A stretch of DNA of 64,000 bases from Kryptolebias marmoratus (GCF_001649575.2 NC_051443.1:18605034-18669033), one strand, 5' to 3'; counted from the first letter of the stretch, positions 1 to 24,415 are shown. Notes: a model not told the origin generated them from the letters alone. Program-made: numbers and translations.

Positions 1-52
1 TGAGACTGCTTTTTTTTTGGCAAATGATTTTTTTTTCATCAGGACGAGATCA

Positions 53-11199
<11,147 letters not shown>

Positions 11200-12770
11200 G
11201 AGCTGCTTGTAAAGTACATCCAACCTGGCACTGAAAGAAAACAAGAGTGAACACAGCAGTTCAAAACGCACTTTTCATAAGAAGGCAAAAATTATTCACA
11301 TCAGTGATCCCAAAGTTGGTGTTGGGGATGAATGAGATCTCCAGAAATCAAAAAACATTTAAAATGATTGATCATAATGTATTTTTTTTTTTTTTTTTGC
11401 TATAATTGATTAAGAGTGGTCGTAAGTAGTTAAAATTAGTGTAATAGTTGCATAGGCTGTTTGTGCTGTCATTGTTTCCTGTTATTTTGTGAGTTGGAGG
11501 CTATAATATTTTAGGGACCTCTGTTCTAAATGATTGTACACAGACTTAAAGTTTTAATGTTTACATTAAAAAATACCCTCAAAGAAGTGACTTCAAATAA
11601 TTCTAGCAAACATGTATGGAAATATAATGAATAAAAGTATTTCCATCACGTATTAGCGATGCAAATGAGATTGGTTACACATTGGAAACTTTAGACCCCG
11701 TCCCGAGTGATCGAATTTCCTCTAAACTGCACAGGTAAACACAGGTGTGAGCGGCCTCGATGCGCACTGAAAACGTGGTCTGGACTCCTTCCATCTGCGT
11801 TTGTTTGGTAGTTTGAACGGCAGTGACCTGAACCGACGTGACCTCACACGAGCAGCAGAGCGTCACCTGGAAGTTTTGGAGCAAAAACCAAAAAGGTCAG
11901 TCTCAGCTGCCGCCTGATTAAAGATAATTGAACTGCGTTGGGAGCTGGGAGAGGAAACAACTGGAACACAGAGCAGGTAAATTCACATCCGATTGCTGAA
12001 ACATCTTGGGATACACATTCATCTCCCAGGTGTGAACTCTCTCAATCAGAGCTGTAAATGTCCCTGATATCTACCACAATCCCTCCATGCTATGAAGATA
12101 ATAAATGGACTTAAATCACATAACTTGCACCACATCAGCAACAAAAAACATTCTTGTAACGTCTCTTCAGTCCCCCTTCTTAACGTCACTGGGGCTAGTA
12201 AAAAGTCTGGTAACTCCAATAACTATTATAAAAAAAAAAATTAATAGAGACAATTATTACTGCCGGACGATATGCTTATACTAACTTAATGTGTGTGCAG
12301 CAGAGAAAGACAAGACTCTGTGTGTCTTTACACACAGGTTTGTAAGAAACTGCAAGGAAGCAAGTAAATCCTGTTTTACCAGCGCTGACATGTTCTCATA
12401 AAATAAAAATAAATAATAAAAATAAAAAAAACTGGTTGCTGCACTCAGGCAGTAGTTTCCGTAAAGTTCTACTGTAACAAAAAATACAAAAGACAAAAAG
12501 CCGGAACAGACCGTCAAAACCACCCTGACACCTGACCCCTTTTCAGAGGTAAACAACATCCAGGTGTTCGATGGAAAAGAAAAATGTTCCGGAAAGGCTT
12601 TCTGATAAATGCATGAAACAGTCAACGAGATAAAAAAAAAGGAAAGAAATGTCCCTAAATGGCTGGCAGGACTGAGAGCAGCTAAAATAAGACTGTGGCA
12701 GAGACTTTCTCACCATATGTCCAGAACTTAATGGATGTCCAAAAAATATTATTTAGCCTAACAGCTTCTT

Positions 12771-12834
12771 CCCCCCCCCCCCCCCCCCCCCNNNNNNNNN
12801 NNNNNNNNNNNNNNNNNNNNNNNNNNNNNNNNNN
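12771..12834. other. Poly-C run followed by an assembly gap
   Basis: Twenty-one C (12771-12791) run directly into 43 N (12792-12834). The sequence resumes inside a modular-repeat copy. The gap probably marks a hard-to-sequence homopolymer or tandem tract. Confidence 0.95.
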
Positions 12835-13185
12835 GATCTAAAGCTTTACATTTAGATCATCTTATGTTGGGAAATGGAGTCGTAGCAGTTTTGGTTAAAC
12901 CTCGAAAATAACGTGATGCGTGATTTCATGCATTATTGCCAGAAGTTGTGAATGACTCTCGGCTACTACCACATCAAATCTTAGCTCAGTATCTGTAATA
13001 TCTGTTTGTGTCTGTTGGCTGTGGAGGCCATCTTGAATTGGACCGACTTCCAATCATGCTGTAGATGTCCACCCAATGCTTACTTTCTGCAAGTTTCATT
13101 AAGGGTCTTACATTTGTTTGTGAGATATTTCAAAACATCACACACAGGCAAAAAAAAACCCTGATCATCCACTTTTGCCTTGAGG
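12835..13185 (+). repeat. 300-bp modular repeat, one module
   Basis: Resumes right after the gap in the subterminal part (ATCATCTTATGTTGGGAAAT), then CTCGGCTACTACCACATC and GGAGGCCATCTTGAATTGG, ending near GGCAAAAAAAACCCTGATCA. The palindromic end is lost in the gap. Confidence 0.75.
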
Positions 13186-13824
13186 AAGATGAGTTAAAGT
13201 TTCAGCAAGAGCACAGCTTTTAACGCAGCAAATACAATACTTTTCCATTACCTTCCACAAGCTTTTTGTTGACACTGCTGATGTCACATGGTTGGAGGAC
13301 TTAATGTCAGGAGACTTCAGTTCTCTAAACATTTAGCTGCTGTTTACACACCCAAAGCCCATTTATCACAAAGCCAACAGCCAGAGAGGCAGAAATGTGT
13401 GTTATCAGGCCCACTGTGCTTTCTGAGGACACGGGCTATCGGCTCAGCCACATTTGACTTCTTATCACAGCTCGGCTCCTCCACGCGTTGCTCCGGCGTC
13501 CTCTTCAACGGACCGAAATATTTCACCCCGTCCAACTGTCGAGCCTTCTTTGAATTAACCACCGCATTCCTGCTCAGACAGTTACAATAAATCTGACGCC
13601 TGAATCTGCAGACCACGAGGCGAGCAGACTCAACGCCTAACTGATGGTCAAGGCCAAGAGAGCTTATAGATCCTTTCGCCTCCCAGATCAGTTCAGATGG
13701 AAATAATGAACCGACTGACGGCTGACAGTCGTTTCATTCTTACTACAGCTTTCGAATAAATACATCATATTGCACATTTCTATCCACTGCTGCAAATTTT
13801 GAAGTTTCATGAACAAGCAGGTAG

Positions 13825-14505
13825 GGTTTAGGGTTTTTTAGCCGTTATCACCCGCTGCCAAGAGGTGAAGGTGGTAGATGATGTTTTTGCCGTAGTCTGT
13901 GTGTTTGTTGGTGTCAACATGATTCAAGATGGCTGCCACAGCCCTCTAACCTTTAAAAAATGTCTCTAATTCACTCAGTTTTACAGATATTGACCTACAA
14001 TTTGGTGTGGTAGTAGCTGAGACTGATCCTCCAACACACATTCTGAGCGCTAACGGATTGTGCGAGATCTGGAATAAAGATGTTGCCATTAGCGATTTGG
14101 AGTCAATGCCATCTGTCTGTTAGCAAAATATCTCATGAACCACTGGACATTTTTTAATGAGATTTTCAGGAAATAACCATTGGATGTGCATCTAGAACAA
14201 ATTCACTTTTGGAGCCGATCCAATTCAAAAGGGCCACCAGAACTAATCGACCTTAACCAACATAAAAATAACAATTTTACAGATATTGAGATCAAATTAG
14301 ATGGTGTTAGTACCTGAAAGTCTTTCTCAACATATACTCTGAGAATGACCTCTAACAGTAATTGATGAGTCTGCACATAAACATTATTTTCCAGGTTTGA
14401 CTGAAACAACTACAACTCCATCCTGTCTCAGTACAAGATGATCTTAGTTTAAAGCAATAAAAGGTGGCGAGCGATAACCATTTCTTTAAGAATGCGAAGC
14501 CTTGA
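13825..14505 (-). repeat. 300-bp modular repeat, about two modules with end
   Basis: Two module landmarks are present (ATGATTCAAGATGGCTGCCA, and GTTAGCAAAATATCTCATGA near 14120). It closes with the palindromic end near 14468-14505 (GGCGAGCGATAACCATTTCT). Confidence 0.75.
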
Positions 14506-16389
14506 ACTAACCAACACGGTGGATAAATCAGTAAAGAGTAAAATAAGGCTAATATTTGAATGTGTGAACCTAGGATTCTGAATCTGAGGTTCAGGATGAG
14601 TCTACACAAGAGATAAGAGCTGAACAAACAAACATGAAGACTCTGCTCCAGCTTTCAACACAACTTGCTCATTCTTCACCTGTTTTTTTGTTTGTTTTAG
14701 TAGACATTTATATCATCACAGTTTGGTGCCACTCTGGCAACTAAAACAACCCAAAACAAAACGATGTACGAAGGCTGTGAACGAGATGCAGATTGTAAAG
14801 GTTTGGATTATTATTTGTCATTTTTTTAAGCGTGCTGCAAAACAGCATGTTGGAGGTTTGCCCAACTAAGGTTGAAAGGATTTGAAAGGCCGACACGAAC
14901 AACCCCCTCTGGTGCTGCCAAAGGTTTGCTAACTGACACGGAAAAGTGAATGCTCGCTTTATCAAAGCTGCCAGCAGCAGTAAATGTTATAACTATGCAA
15001 AACAGCAACGATAAAGAGGTCCAAATATAACTTAATATCAGCCAACTTGTCTTTTTTCCCACCCCACCACATTTTGTCTCATACAAGTCAAACACATCAA
15101 CAGCACCTCTGAACCCAGCCTGTGTTCGTTAAACATGGAAAAACCCTTAAAGATACGAAGCGAAAGGGGGGAACCAGCAGGAGAAACTCTGGAAGGGAAG
15201 CTTTTTGGGTGCGGTGGTCAGCAGGACTGCATCTCAAAACAGATGTGTATCGCTGTCACACAAAATACACCAGCTATGGAGAAGAAGACCCATTACAGAA
15301 ACGTCCCTGTAATGTCTCCCTTGCTGTTACGGTCCATGTCAGGACTTCTCAGACTTTATACTCAGAGGTCCAAGGCTGACGTTAGATAAAGGTCAAAGGT
15401 CTGGAAGAACTGGCAATAACCAAATTCTTTTTATTAAGTTTGTTCCATCCTTAAACAATCCTTCAGAACTGAACATCCTTCAGTTGTTTGCTTAGGAACC
15501 TAAGCTGCTGTAACCTTTGACAGTAAAGCTCAAAGTGCTCTGTCATTTGTAAGAACGTGACGAACCTAAAATGCCTTCGTGTCCACACAAGAATAAACAG
15601 TTTAAATAAACGGAACCTAAAGGCATCCACACCCTGGGAGCTTAAATGTGAGACAGCTAGAATCCAGAGTAACTGCCTTAAATGATCTGACTAGACCTCG
15701 GAACAAAAGATGTCAGATGGATTAACGGTTTACTTGTCGAGCAGCAGCGATATGAGCTGTTCACAGATATGTTGTGAGGAGAAAATAAATGCATGTTTCT
15801 CCACCCACTCGTCTTTGAAAAGTCACTTTTCTTCGTCGGTTTTTCGTCTGTTTGCACATTTAGGTAATGCCGCGGCAGTGTGGCATTAACACCTTCTTCT
15901 CTGCTGCCTCAAGCCTCTGATAACGATTACAGATGGAGGCTGAGGCTGAAAGCTGCTCCGGCCGCCACGCTGGATATGAGCAGTTTGATGTGGGCGACAA
16001 ATCAACGGCCGGGAATACGAGGTTCGCGAGCTGTGATTTTTTTGTTTGTTTTGTTTTGTTTAAAGGCTGCCAGAGCTAAACGCAGCGGCACGGCTCGCTG
16101 GTCACAAACGCTCAGAATTGAATCAGGCTGCAACAGAAAATTGGCCTTTTTTTTTTCTTTCTTCGCAATTTTGAGTTGCCGACTTGTAACCCAGGGAGAC
16201 ACTATGTCCCCAGTACCCTCACTCAGTCTATCTGATAGGAGCCACACTGCTCATTATTTCATCATGCTGATGCATTTCACAGCAATTGAACATAATGTGG
16301 ACTGGGTCCAGACTGACTTGTGTCTTGGATCGTAAATAACCACACACACACATCCTTTTAGGACACTGCATTGACTTCCATTCATTTCT

Positions 16390-16500
16390 GGAGCCTAACC
16401 CTGACCCTTACCCTTAACCTAACCATTACGAGTACATTGCAAACCCTAACTCAATCCACACCTTAGCCCTAAACCCAACCCCTAACCCAAAAATGGGGTT
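16390..16500. repeat. Degenerate interstitial telomere-like tract
   Basis: Repeated CCCTAAC/CCTTAACC-like words with drift, within a repeat that starts TTGACTTCCATTCATTTCTG. The units are irregular, so it is more likely part of an interspersed repeat than a true fused telomere. Confidence 0.5.
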
Positions 16501-17028
16501 CCATTGTATCAGGACCACGTTTGTCAAAACTCTAGCTTCCCAAGAGGACTGATTTAGCGATGTGATTTATCTCTATTGACAGAGTAAACAGCAAACAGGA
16601 CCGCTGCTTCTAAAGTTCATGCTGTCCTTAGAAATCCTGCTCACCCAGTTCCCATACCCCGATGTAACGCTGTATTTATTTAGGCATGTTTACACAGCCA
16701 AAATCAGAAGTCACGCTTCTTTTCTGTTTAGACCCGAAAAACATCGTAAAAAAAAATCTGTTTTTTCTGTGAAGAACTGCAATTCTTTTTAGGACACTAA
16801 AAACGTCATTGTTTGAGCTGTTAAAACTCGCCTTATTGTACATTACTGACTTATTATTGGCTAAAAAAGTGACTTCCTTTGTTGCATAAAGCTTCTAATT
16901 CAAAAGTGTGAATAAAAAATGAAGTCCAGAATTTAGTCCTGTAAGGTGTTTTTATCTCCCCGTGGAGATTAGAAGAAATTAAAACAATATTAAAGCTTAT
17001 TTGTGCACAAACATGTCCTTTAACTCAG

Positions 17029-17053
17029 TTTATTTATTTATTTATTTATTTAT
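17029..17053. repeat. TTTA microsatellite
   Basis: Six perfect copies of the four-base unit. Confidence 0.9.
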
Positions 17054-17164
17054 ACACCTATTTCCAGCACCAGCTCACAACAAAAGTCACTTTAAGATGA
17101 TAAAATACGACCTGAAACAGACAGATTGGTATGACCAAAGGTTTTTAGTTGGTATAAGAGTTTT

Positions 17165-17480
17165 ATCACCTCCTGACATGAAAGGAGGGCAATAATGTAA
17201 TTGCATGTGTCTGCAATGTCTGTTAGCAAAATATCTTATGAACCACTGGACGGATTTGAACTAAACTCTCAGAGGGTAATCAGTGGATGTGCATCAACGG
17301 CTGATTAACTTTTGGACTCAACCTGAATTAAGGTGGCCGCCACAGCTGATCCACCATTGCGAACACAAAAAGGGCCACACCTCAGCCAATTTCACAGACA
17401 CTGAACTGAAGTTTGGTGTGGTAGTAACTGAGAGTCATCCCCATCATATACGCCAAGCCCAGAAAGCTCAAAAAGATAAC
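17165..17480 (-). repeat. 300-bp modular repeat, one module
   Basis: Starts in the GC-poor version of the 3' end (GGAGGGCAATAATGTAATTG), then GTTAGCAAAATATCTTATGA, GGTGGCCGCCACAGCTGATC and GGTGTGGTAGTAACTGAGAG. Confidence 0.75.
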
Positions 17481-17578
17481 ATAATATATCTCGTGCAAAA
17501 AATGGAGGAGGTTGTGCTCAGCGGTGGTAGGCTAGGCTAGGCTGAGCTCCAACACGATAAGTTTTAGCTACAAAATGA

Positions 17579-18015
17579 GTGCCCACGACCGTAACACAAA
17601 CACGACACGAACAAGCTTTCACAAGCGAAGAGACAGCAGACGACACCGTTGATAAGAGAGGAAAGATTAATTCGGTGGTGTGGAAGTGGTTCGGCTATCT
17701 AAGATCTGATAAACTTCAGGTTTCAGCGTGCAGCAAAACGTGCCGGAGAGTCGTGCCAACCAGCAGCGGGAACACACCGATCCTCCTCCACCATCTGAAG
17801 AATCTCCACTCCGTAGAATACGCTGAGAGTCAGAAGATGGAGAAGCACAGAAGTTGAAGCTGACCTGTCCCTGAAGCATCGGCCCCGGCCCCGGCCCCGG
17901 CCCCGGCCCTGGCCCCGGCCCCGGCCCCGGCTGGGTCAAAACAGAAGGCCATGCAGGAAACGCAGATCACTGGATTCATGCTGTATGACAAGAACTCCAA
18001 ACGCACCTTTGTTTA
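17579..18015 (+). mobile_element. hAT transposase remnant with BED zinc finger
   Basis: The plus frame from about 17665 encodes INSVVWKWFGYLRSDKLQ, a Cys pair, RRVVPTSSGNTPILLHHLK and NLHSVEYAESQK. This is the order of a BED finger in ZBED/hAT transposases. Here the Cys spacing is Cx3C instead of Cx2C. Further on, after the GGCCCC tract, the residues AMQETQITGFMLYDKNSKR follow the usual post-BED region. The RNase-H-like catalytic core is absent. Sequence at 18240-18345 (ending ATATCGTCCAGTCCCAC) resembles a hAT terminus and may be its other end. Confidence 0.7.
17881..17931 (+). repeat. GGCCCC hexanucleotide tandem repeat
   Basis: About eight and a half copies of GGCCCC with one T interruption. 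The complementary strand reads (GGGGCC)n and could form G-quadruplexes. It lies inside the hAT remnant, after the BED finger. Confidence 0.95.
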
Positions 18016-18439
18016 AATCAATAAGAACATAATGCTGTAGTTTAAAGTTAAAGCTATTAATATTGACAAAGTTGAGAGTTTTGTGTTGATTTGACGGTGA
18101 TTTCTTTGAAGGCGAAATACAAATAAAAGGTGAACATTTGTTTATTTGTACAGTTTGTATTTCTGAAATGTTATACTGGAGGAGTTTTAGTTTTTAGTTT
18201 TACAAGCATCTGCTGTGGGCATTCTTGGCAGTTTTTCTGAGGCTTTTTTATTGTTTATATTGATATCGGAATTATATCGTATCGACCGAAATTAAGAAAT
18301 ATATCATGATACAAGTTTTGGTCATATCGTCCAGTCCCACTCCCGTTTTTGGTCAAATCTGGAAAAACTAGGATCGGTGCACCATCAGGAGACGTCCCGC
18401 TCAGAGCTCAGAGCTCAGAGCTCAGACATCAGAGCACGT

Positions 18440-18580
18440 CCTGCTAATGACTCTCAGCTACCACCACATCAACATTTAGCTCCGCATCTATAAAACCGAC
18501 GGAGCTATAGCTGTTTTTGTTGCACTCAGCTAAGGTCGATTAGCTGGGGCAGCCATTTTGAGTTGGACTGACTGTGTGTA
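18440..18580 (+). repeat. 300-bp modular repeat, partial module
   Basis: TGACTCTCAGCTACCACCAC through TTTAGCTCCGCATCTATAAA to GCAGCCATTTTGAGTTGGAC. Just before it, GAGCTCAGAGCTCAGAGCTC (18402-18425) is a small tandem repeat. Confidence 0.65.
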
Positions 18581-21289
18581 TGAGCAAACCCCCCAAACTA
18601 CAGCTTGAAAAGCACCTTTTCACATGACATCATGACAAAATGTACAGAACAGACCGCACAATAGTGACATGAAAGTACAGTCACTTCCTTTCCCTGCTGC
18701 AAAAACATGCGTGCACGTGTACGGGCGCTCACATGGCGCTGCTGGTTGCCTTTTTCAAAAGTGACAGACATACTGTGACTGAGAAAAAAAGAAGCTTTGC
18801 AGAGTAGAGGTAGGGTTTTTTTTTTGTTTTTTGTTTTGTTTTATTCTGTACCTTTTAAAAGCCACAAGTGACATGAGTGTAATGCAGATTGTAACTATAG
18901 TGAGAATGAAGTTACTCACTGGGAACTAGATGTGATAGTGCTGGTTAAGCTGCTTAAAATAAATCAATTAGAACTTCAAAATACGCAGGCTTACTGAATA
19001 GACTGCGGCCGACATCATTTTGTCAGAAGTGTGAACAAAAAACAAACACTCTTCTATTTTTTCCAGTTTTTAAAACTTTATTTTATTTTTTTTACATTCT
19101 ACTCTGACCTGGATAAAAGCATTACATGCCAGCCCCAATTCAAGAATAATGTACTTTCCCTGCAGCACGTCTGCTGATTTGTTGTGTTCCAGTAAATCCC
19201 TGAAGTGAAATCTGGGTGAAAACGTTTCGACTAAATGAGCCCAACGTTAGAACTGAAACATCAGGTTTAAAAAAAAATATATATATATATATACACACAC
19301 TCGCTTATTTGAAGCAGCATATCTCACCCAAAAACACACATTATTATGCAAAAAAAAAAAGAAACAAGAAAGGAAAGCGCACTATCTTTATCCCCTCAGA
19401 TGTTTCTCTAACAGGATATACAGTCAGAGTAAGAATCCATATTAGTCTAACTTGTTCAGAAGGATTACTCAAAACCAGAACAGAAAAAACGCAGATACCA
19501 TTTTGACATGTGAACTGGAAACTCTCTGCTCTGAAGAGAAATAAGCTCGCTGCTGAACAAAATCATTCATTTCCAGAAAAATCCAACAATTTGAACATCA
19601 CATAAATGGCATTTAGACCTTTGGCTGCACGTCATTCGGACGGAAAAGCAGCCCATAAAAATAAATTACTGACAGACCCGTTAGGAAAAAATACCAGAAA
19701 TGTTGCTCAAGATGACATTAGAGCAATACCAGTAAAATACAAAGACGTAAAAGTCTGTGTCACGTTAAAATATGAGATTAGAGATAAATAATTAGAGATA
19801 AATACACTCATTTGTGCATCAGTGGTAGAAATGTTAAGTTTCACCTGCTGAGGAAACAACATTTAGACTTCATCATTTAGAACTACAGCAATAACTTCTT
19901 TGACAGGTACTTTCCCCCATTTAGAAAAGTTCCCATCATTTATATAAATAAATGGCTTCGCAGATTAGACCTACAGCCGTTTTATTTTTTGTTTTGTTTT
20001 TTAAACAGAAATCCTGATGTTGCAGATGTAAACAAAGCCTGCACATCACAAACGTGACGGGACACGTTTAGATGAAGCGACACGATTATGCGGTTTGTTC
20101 TGTACATAAAAAAAGGACCAAAAATAAAGCAAGCTGAGGTATATTAGTGTTTACTGATGAACAACTGCGTGATTGTACTCTGAACGACCTTATTTGGGCA
20201 GAAGGTTAGCTTTTCGGAGTGATGGTTCATTAATTACAGTGAGGCTTTCTGCAAAAAAAAAAAAAAAGTACAACATTTAGCACAAGGTCGTCTAGTTTAC
20301 AAAAAAAAAGAAGAAAAGACAGGAGCGTAGCTGATCAAAATACGGGCGAACATCCTGTCAGAGGAAGTCAATGAACGCGTCGCTGACATTTGTAGATTTT
20401 AAAAACAGATGGTTACTGTTTACGATCTCACTGAACACACGCCACACAGAGACAAGAAAGAGGAGTCCATTAAACAGTTAACAAAAATTATTTCATTTCC
20501 CAGTAAAGGTTGTCTGTGCGGGATTAAGACTGTGAGATTTCCTCACTGTTTGTCTTATTATCTCAGTAGCAACACCTACTGTTTAGGAGGAGAACTGCAG
20601 CACACCTTAAAAACAGTAGCTGTGAAAATGCACAATTTTTCTTTTATTAATTTGAATTTTTATGCTTCTAACACAATTTCTACATCAATAAATGATTGTT
20701 TGTGGGGGGTAATGTTAATGTAAAGTTGCTTTACAAGACAGCAAATATTCCTCAACTTCGTTTACGACTAAATCTGGCGATCAGTTATGGAAATTCTAAT
20801 TTAACGCTCTCCACCGCTCCGTTCCCTCTGCCCAAAGACGACTCCCCTCCTGTCGCCTCTCGCCTTCGCAGCTTTAAGCCACCGTTTCTCTTCAGAGTAA
20901 GAGAAGGAGAACTTTACCTTTTCGTTTCCAACCTGGAGTCTCTGACTCTGTTTACATCCGGGGATTATTTTTGAGACTGTCTGAAGTGAACTCGTCAGCG
21001 TTTGAATGTAAACAAACGACTTCTGATTGTTGGCAACAAAACCATGACTCTGCTGATTTTGCTCATTTATTACAAATTCTGAACCAAGAGGAGGAAAGAG
21101 ACGCAAACAGAAGTGGTTACTTCTAAAAACAAAATACCCTGCAGAGCAATGTATATATTTATATAGGGGTTTTTTTAAAAGAAATGTTTGTTATTATTAC
21201 TATTTTTATGAATTCGCTGCAGACGATCCAAACGATCTCCTGTTCTAGTGCACCGAGTGAAAGTTATTTAAACAAATCACATTGGTTAC

Positions 21290-21760
21290 ACTGAAAAATA
21301 CATTGCTTTCATCCAAATAAGTAATACATTTATTTTGAAAACCCACACCGTTGAGCTAAAAACAACTTTAAACGATTTGCATTTTCAACCAATTACGTTA
21401 TCTAAACCAACAGAAACAAAATCCTTATTTTATTTAAGCCAAAATGAGTTTGCAAGTTCAAACAACCACCTAAAACAATTGAATCAAATTCAAGTCAATT
21501 CACAACAACAACAACAAAATCATCTCATGGGAGGAAACAAGTGGAAAAAAACAAGTCCAAATCCTACATCCAATTCAGGTTCAGATTAAAATTACAGTCA
21601 GTTCAATTCTTATCATAAAACCACACATGCAGCACATTATAAACTGACAACTAGTTAAAGTTATCTATCTATGTAAGCCAGCAGATTGAATAGGATTTAT
21701 CCTGAGCGAGCACTTGCCGACAGTGGGAAGGAAAACCTCCAGCCCAAATCAGCCAAAGTT
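21290..21760. repeat. Possible LINE-type 3' remnant
   Basis: Contains CAAGTCAATTC, (CAA)n and AGCACTTGCCGACAGTGGGA, words common in an abundant fish interspersed repeat. The 84-codon ORF at 21335-21589 is low-complexity and unrecognised. Confidence 0.3.
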
Positions 21761-21967
21761 TCCACAAAGCAGCTTCAATCAAGTCAAGTATGTTTTTTCC
21801 CACTTTTAATTATTTTTGTGTAGCTGAAACTATATATTTGACAGTGCAGCGAAGCAAGCCTAAAAACAGCTTCTTCTTTTCTTTAGCCCTACATGCTGAG
21901 CCCCCAGAGGAGGTGTTCGTTGCCCAGAAGGCTCCAGCTGCAGCTCCCCATCCCGAGCCCAACTTAC

Positions 21968-22430
21968 CCGGCCTGTTGCGCTGAGGTGTGGCCGCCTGCA
22001 GTGAGCTCAGGCTCGGCGTGAGGTCCGGCGGTCAGTTTGGACGGGGCTCGCCGCTGCAGCGTCACGTCGTCGACTTGTCCCCAGCTGCCATGGCTCTGAA
22101 ACTCTTCACATCCTCCCCTCCGCTCCTACAAAGTCAGCGCGAACTGCTGGTTTTAGCTGGGGGAGACAAACTTTCTGTGCCGTCCCGTGCAACCCCCCTC
22201 CTCCTCCTCCTCCTTCGCGGTTTTTCTCGAGATATCCGATTTTACTGTGGGGCGGAGCAGGATGCCCCAAGTTGTTTTCATCCGCTGCTTCTCCGGTGAT
22301 GCGATTCTTTGTGTATGTGTGTGTTTTGTTTTTTCTTCCGCGTCTGTCTCTGAAGCGGTTTTTAAGCTCCGGTGTTGTGGCGAAAAAGGCACCCCGGGCG
22401 TGAAAAAGAGGACTCCTTGTCGGGCGCATG
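21968..22430 (-). promoter_or_regulatory. jak2: Probable jak2 CpG-island promoter and 5' noncoding exon 1
   Basis: A CpG-rich block upstream of jak2. Read on the minus strand it ends in a consensus donor (GTAAGTT, plus-strand 21961-21967), giving an exon with its 3' border at 21968. It would splice across about 10.7 kb to the acceptor at 11231, just ahead of the jak2 start codon. The transcription start is not defined; the upper limit is set by the drop in CpG density. Longer ORFs here in several frames are explained by high GC and match nothing I know. Assignment to jak2 rests on position, strand and the donor. Confidence 0.6.
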
Positions 22431-24369
22431 CGCAGTTCAAAGAAGGCTTGTTTTCACCCACAAACCGAGCAAAAGTCAAAAGTGACAAACTTTTGGGAAC
22501 CACTGAACTATGGGGAGTTTTATTTTCAATAAAACTATATATAGTTTTAAAAAGTATAAAAATCATACAAAAAAGTCCCACTATTTCCAGCCAGACTGAA
22601 CAATTTGATACATGAATGGTTAAAAGTATGTGAAAGTAGTTTGCAAAAAAGAAAACACGCTATTGGATCATCTGAACTCATTATTTGTGTAAGAAAATAG
22701 TGTAAATAGATCTACTAATGTTAAGACAGAGAAATAGTCAATTGTGTTGTTTTTTGATTGTGTACCTTTTTTCCTAAAATAGTCTACTGATGTTATAATG
22801 CTTGACAGGGCATAATAGGAGCAAATATGTGAGCTTAACTCTGTCAGAGGTGGGTGTATGGAGCTCAATTTATGCCAAAATCATTTGTACACGTTCATGC
22901 ATTCACTGTTTATGTCTACTGAACATATTAACATTAACGTACGTAATAGCAACAGGTGTGACAAAGCTGCAATCAACAGCTGCATTATATCAAAATTGTT
23001 AACGTGACAAAACATTTAACTATTTAACTTTAGTCTTTACCGCTGTAGCCCTGTATGGGGCTCCATTTGTGCCAAAAAACATTTATGCATGTTCATACAT
23101 TAACTGTTCATGTCCACTAAACCATAGTTCATCATTCTGAAAGATCTGTTTTAAATTAGATTCAAGTTTCTTTTAAAATGCGAAGAACTTGGAGATTTAT
23201 TTTATATAAAACATAAACAAAAGATTCAAAAGACCTAATTAAGTCTTTGTATACAAGAGACAATAAATGTGGACTTAAACTGAAATCATTTTCATCCTGC
23301 ATCTCATTTAGCGTGGATGTGATTCTGAATTCAGGCTCAGCACATACATTTTGTCAGTGAAAACAATGTTTTTGCTTCTACTAATGCAAGAAAGGAAAAC
23401 AAAACAAAACATATTACAAAAACTCAAAAGGTTTTCCACTCTCTGTGACTCACTTGCTATCGACACAGTTCAAAAGTCAGAATGATAACACTGGGACAGA
23501 AGTTCATGTGACCTTTACGGGCAACACGCTCATTCGGCTCATGAGTTTTAAAGCAACAAATGGTGCCGTTCAGGTGCCATTTTAGAGAAAGGGTTTCTTA
23601 TTTCAGCAAAACTAATGCCATCAACGAGAGAAGAGTGATTTAACAGACAAATCTGACACATTTTTTAGGGCTTTTTTCTTTTTACATTTTTATTTTGAAG
23701 TGTGGTCCATAAATACAGTCTGAAATATGTTTAAGGACATTTCTTCTAATGCAAATGGTTATACTAGTTTTTTTTAAATATTTTTCTGTTTAAATGGTGT
23801 AAAGTGTCTAGTTTTTGGACTATGTGACAAAAGTACTTTATTTACGCATCAGCTAGACAGAAAAAAAACTCCCCTTTTATTTCTTTAGAAGTGCTGATGA
23901 ATTTAGATTTTTTTTAAAAAGAAAACTTAAGCAACTTTTACAGAAACAAGCTTAGCGTGTGGACAAAAGATCTATGTTTAACCTTTTGATGCAATGATTT
24001 GCTGTAGAAGCATCAGGGGGAAAAAAAGAGGAACACTTCTTATCCATTTTTGGAGTTTAGGAAGTGAACTAAAAAAAGACTAGAGTGACAAATATTTCAT
24101 TTAAAAAATAACAACTAAAGTTTAATTTTATTTTTCTGAGGAACAGTGACTTTTATTTATTGACCCCACCACTCACACAATGCTTAGTAAAAGAAGACAA
24201 TCTAGTTTGTTTTATTAATTAGATCTGAGAAAGTGAAAGTCAAAGGAGCGGAGGTGGCGAGGGGTCTGCTTCTTTAAGGGCTCTCAGTATTTTGGAAAAG
24301 GTTTTGTCTCAGTGGCCATACATATAGAGATAGGGGTTTGTCCCTTTTTTGTTTGGCAAGACAGAGAGA

Positions 24370-24415
24370 GAGTATAGTGGGAGTGGGCGATAAGCATTTC
24401 TTCAAGGAATGCTAA
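24370..24415 (-). repeat. 300-bp modular repeat, palindromic end only
   Basis: GTGGGCGATAAGCATTTCTT then CAAGGAATGCTAAACC. The hairpin GCATT..AATGC is nearly intact. Confidence 0.6.

Larger units (their letters stand above)
11231..21967. other. jak2 intron 1, about 10.7 kb, repeat-rich
   Basis: No coding exon is supported. It contains modular-repeat copies (12835-13185, 13825-14505, 17165-17480, 18440-18580), hAT BED-finger remains (17579-18015), a GGCCCC tract, a degenerate telomere-like CCCTAA stretch (16390-16500) and an assembly gap. ORFs of 80-150 codons at 12281-12625, 15122-15389 and 15880-16335 have no recognisable domain and look like chance ORFs. Confidence 0.5.

Noticed and set aside
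15880..16335. 151-codon ORF in jak2 intron 1
   Set aside because: Composition is that of repeats and T-rich sequence; it overlaps an interspersed repeat and has no known motif.
16390..16500. Interstitial telomere marking a chromosome fusion
   Set aside because: The CCCTAAC units are irregular and part of a wider interspersed repeat, so fusion is not supported.
22106..22615. Overlapping ORFs of 107-142 codons on both strands near 22.3 kb
   Set aside because: They fall in the CpG island and flank; open frames on both strands are expected from base composition.
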